Assembly: GCF_932276165.1 (NCBI RefSeq)
Contig: NC_064009.1
Coordinates: 3,968,001 to 4,032,000 of the forward strand
DNA length: 64,000 nt
From: Plutella xylostella
Taxonomy: Eukaryota > Arthropoda > Insecta > Lepidoptera > Plutellidae
Direction: 5' to 3'
In this document: piece by piece, positions 63,860 through 64,000 of the stretch
How the letters are laid out: every line of letters begins with the position of its first letter
Position numbering within the stretch: the first letter of the stretch is position 1
Notes under the pieces: generated by a model
Databases searched by the model: none
What the model was told of the DNA's origin: nothing
The model's input: the letters and a program-made list of their open reading frames with translations, nothing else
Translations under genes and position numbers: made by a program

Positions 63860-64000
63860 AACGTCGTATACGTCCGTTCCCGTTTAATAAATTCAACTTT
63901 TTGATGAAAAAAAACGAAAGTCCAAATTGTAATGTCTGCAGTTCCGTAGAGGATATTTATCATATTTTAGTAGAATGCCGCCGGTATACGAACTTAAGAC
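63860..64000 (+). pseudogene. 3' end of another LINE ORF2, running off the window
   Basis: In one frame: FNKFNFLMKKNESPNCNVC, then SSVEDIYHILVECRRYTNLR. The C-x2-C…H-x4-C pattern is the Cys/His knuckle at the end of many insect LINE RT proteins (Jockey/I groups). The start is 5'-truncated and the end lies beyond 64000. Confidence 0.65.

Overview
This is a stretch of animal nuclear genome, most likely from a moth or butterfly. The reasons are AT-rich non-coding DNA with very frequent TACCTA/TAGGTA motifs, split genes with GT-AG introns and GC-rich exons, insect-type non-LTR retrotransposons (PHD-finger ORF1 plus APE-endonuclease/RT ORF2, an R1-like relic, an RNase H-bearing LINE end), and many small inverted-repeat elements. 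The order is inferred from content; the species cannot be named.

Two host genes are recognisable. At the left end on the + strand are the last five coding exons of a TMEM184 (TMEM184A/B-type) membrane protein gene (438-7702). They join in frame to the family's acidic SSDDEF-type C-terminus; the 5' exons lie outside the window. A second possible last exon lies at 5430-5464. On the - strand, between about 41.1 kb and 27.6 kb, lies a DUSP15/DUSP22-type dual-specificity phosphatase gene. Its catalytic HC-x5-R site is split across two exons (40991-41115 and 39132-39303), followed by exons for a conserved Cys-rich stretch and a long Ser/Thr/Pro-rich tail. Its N-terminal exon was not found. The exon at 27579-27733 joins in phase across an intron of about 9.6 kb that holds a whole LINE.

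Partial, displaced copies of host exons occur in both genes: two in TMEM184 (3268-3440, 4281-4440) and a short diverged relic in the phosphatase gene (41405-41455). They may be assembly artefacts (haplotype switches) or real local duplications.

The rest is mostly mobile DNA. 9.9-11.1 kb: an inverted-repeat transposon with a mirror-symmetric array of twelve 14-bp subterminal motifs and a mariner-like MITE nested inside. 16.2-19.9 kb: a direct-repeat-bounded (LTR/TRIM-like) structure whose left repeat is split by a 2.2 kb insertion with a 7-bp target duplication. 20.6-24 kb: a large fold-back element, a 10-bp minisatellite and two nested terminal-inverted-repeat elements. 24.4-34.4 kb: a complex block in which a 163-bp segment carrying a TATA box and an arthropod initiator occurs in two apparently identical, inverted copies, enclosing a GC-rich minisatellite and a LINE with both ORFs open. 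35-49 kb: the phosphatase exons and assorted MITEs. 50.1-52.0 kb: a hAT-type element (8-bp target duplication) nested in a palindromic MITE. 52.6-56.9 kb: a second, frameshifted LINE. 57.2-58.0 kb: an antisense R1-like relic. 58.3-64 kb: more MITEs and two LINE 3' ends.

No bacterial operon, CRISPR array, rRNA or tRNA gene was seen. Nothing qualifies as a clearly new biological system. The best leads are the mirror-symmetric motif array (9915-11135), the inverted promoter cassette (24437-33945), the element with scattered GTAACGCAGT-type motifs (21962-23679) and the displaced exon copies.
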